From Oscillospiraceae bacterium (lineage in GTDB: Bacteria > Bacillota > Clostridia > UBA1381 > UMGS1253), in assembly GCA_015068725.1 (NCBI GenBank), contig SVKA01000001.1, positions 62,001 through 126,000 of the forward strand: a stretch of 64,000 bases of DNA, written 5' to 3'. The position numbers and the translations under genes were made by a program. Below are positions 63,125-64,000 of the stretch, in pieces. The notes under the pieces were generated by a model, which ran no database searches, had not been told where the DNA came from, and was given only the letters and a program-made list of their open reading frames with translations. Position 1 is the stretch's first letter. Each line of letters opens with the position of its first letter.

Positions 63125-63999
63125 ATGGTGTAATTGCACTTAATAAGCCACAGGGCAAAACATCACACGATATGGTATATGCGATAAGAAGGCTTTTTAA
63201 CATACGCCGCGTAGGTCATACGGGTACACTTGACCCGAATGCAACGGGCGTTTTGCCAATATGCATAGGAAATGCGACAAAGGCGGCAAGCTATATCACC
63301 GATTCCCCAAAACGATACAGAGCACAGATTATATTCGGACAAAGAACGGATACGCTCGACTGTACGGGGAGTGTGCTTGAAAGTGCACCTGTGAATGTTA
63401 CAAGCGAGCAGCTTTATCGTGCGTGTGAGCATTTTACAGGTGATATAGAGCAGATACCGCCCATGTATTCAGCGGTCAAGGTTGATGGCAAAAAGCTTTA
63501 TGAGCTTGCAAGAGAGGGTAAAAGCGTCGAGCGAAAGAGCAGAAGCGTAACAATTTATTCTATCAAAATTGACGACAGTATGTTAAAGGAAGGCTATGCG
63601 ATGCTTGACATAGAATGTTCAAAGGGTACATATATACGTACACTTTGCGACGATATCGGAAGCTATCTTGGATGCTTTGCGCATATGGGCTCACTTATTC
63701 GTACATACAGCGGTGGTTTTGATATCAAAAACAGTTACACCATAGAGGAGCTTGAAGCTTTGCGCGATGAGGGAAGGCTTTCTGAAGCACTTATAAAGAC
63801 TGACGAAATCTTTTTTGAATATGAAAAAATTTATCTTGATAAAAAAGAGTCTGGCAAGGTTAAAAATGGTGTGCCGATTTTAAAAGAGGGACTTATACCT
63901 AACAAGTGTTATCGCCTTTATGATGAAAACGGCAGTTTTTTGTGCGTTTCAAAAGTTATTAATGGAAAGCTTAAAATGCAGACTTCGTTCTGGGTGTAA
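63121..63999 (+). CDS. truB: tRNA pseudouridine(55) synthase
   Basis: TruB makes pseudouridine 55 in the T-loop of tRNAs. GVIALNKPQGKTSHDMVYAIRRL and the catalytic loop GHTGTLDPNATG (nucleophile D38) are clear, as is the C-terminal CSKGTYIRTLCDDIG motif. The 292-residue gene is complete, with TAA at 63997-63999, one base before the window edge; ribF usually follows in this operon. Confidence 0.97.
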   Translation: MNGVIALNKPQGKTSHDMVYAIRRLFNIRRVGHTGTLDPNATGVLPICIGNATKAASYITDSPKRYRAQIIFGQRTDTLDCTGSVLESAPVNVTSEQLYRACEHFTGDIEQIPPMYSAVKVDGKKLYELAREGKSVERKSRSVTIYSIKIDDSMLKEGYAMLDIECSKGTYIRTLCDDIGSYLGCFAHMGSLIRTYSGGFDIKNSYTIEELEALRDEGRLSEALIKTDEIFFEYEKIYLDKKESGKVKNGVPILKEGLIPNKCYRLYDENGSFLCVSKVINGKLKMQTSFWV

Positions 64000-64000
64000 A

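Noticed and set aside
57604-63999. Possible transfer or foreign origin of any translation-operon gene
   Set aside because: Gene order, spacing and codon use are uniform and standard for Bacillota. Nothing suggests recent transfer.

Overview
The window looks like a chromosomal segment of a strictly anaerobic, low-GC Gram-positive bacterium of the class Clostridia, probably uncultured. This rests on the Bacillota-type S10-spc-alpha gene order with secY-adk-map-oapB-infA-rpmJ inside it, a single-chain pyruvate:ferredoxin oxidoreductase, a rubredoxin/flavodiiron pair, a meso-diaminopimelate dehydrogenase with MurT-GatD, zinc-binding forms of S14, S4, L36 and adenylate kinase, and many TTG/GTG starts behind strong Shine-Dalgarno sequences. 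No tRNA or rRNA gene, CRISPR array, insertion sequence or prophage was seen.

The most interesting region is at the left. A rubredoxin-fprA pair on the minus strand is followed on the plus strand by a consensus promoter and about 670 nt of non-coding, highly structured DNA. This leads without a terminator into a small DUF21-like membrane protein, then dxs and tlyA. That is the arrangement of the OLE (ornate, large, extremophilic) RNA with its partner OapA beside isoprenoid genes. The second OLE partner, OapB (a KOW protein), lies 47 kb away between map and infA, and an L7Ae-type kink-turn protein (the family of OapC) lies in the nusA-infB operon. So one window holds the RNA and most of its known protein families.

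From 6.2 to 14 kb most genes are on the minus strand: an SLH-domain surface protein, an unannotated rod-shaped RNA candidate resembling 6S RNA just downstream of tcdA (yrvM), hpf, a GT2 glycosyltransferase, a large fused GT-C/O-mannosyltransferase and a pyridoxal kinase. From 14 to 23 kb the plus strand carries cdaA-cdaR (c-di-AMP synthesis), a secreted protein with a Pho-box-like promoter, a YycH-like protein, ftsK/spoIIIE, an NSS transporter and nagB. From 23 to 36 kb there are hlyIII, a GMP synthase ATPase domain lacking its glutaminase, ddh, a nitroreductase, murT-gatD followed by a divergent hisH-hisF pair (the second catalytic aspartate of HisF is replaced), nifJ, and a Wzm/Wzt-type polysaccharide exporter.

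From 36.5 to 53.5 kb lies translation machinery: rpsT, then a 29-gene run from rpsJ to rplQ with long structured, uncharacterised leaders before rpsJ and before rpsM. The right end has a class A penicillin-binding protein and trxB (minus strand), and the rimP-nusA-rnpM-ylxQ-infB-rbfA-nrnA-truB operon (plus strand), which ends complete at the window edge.
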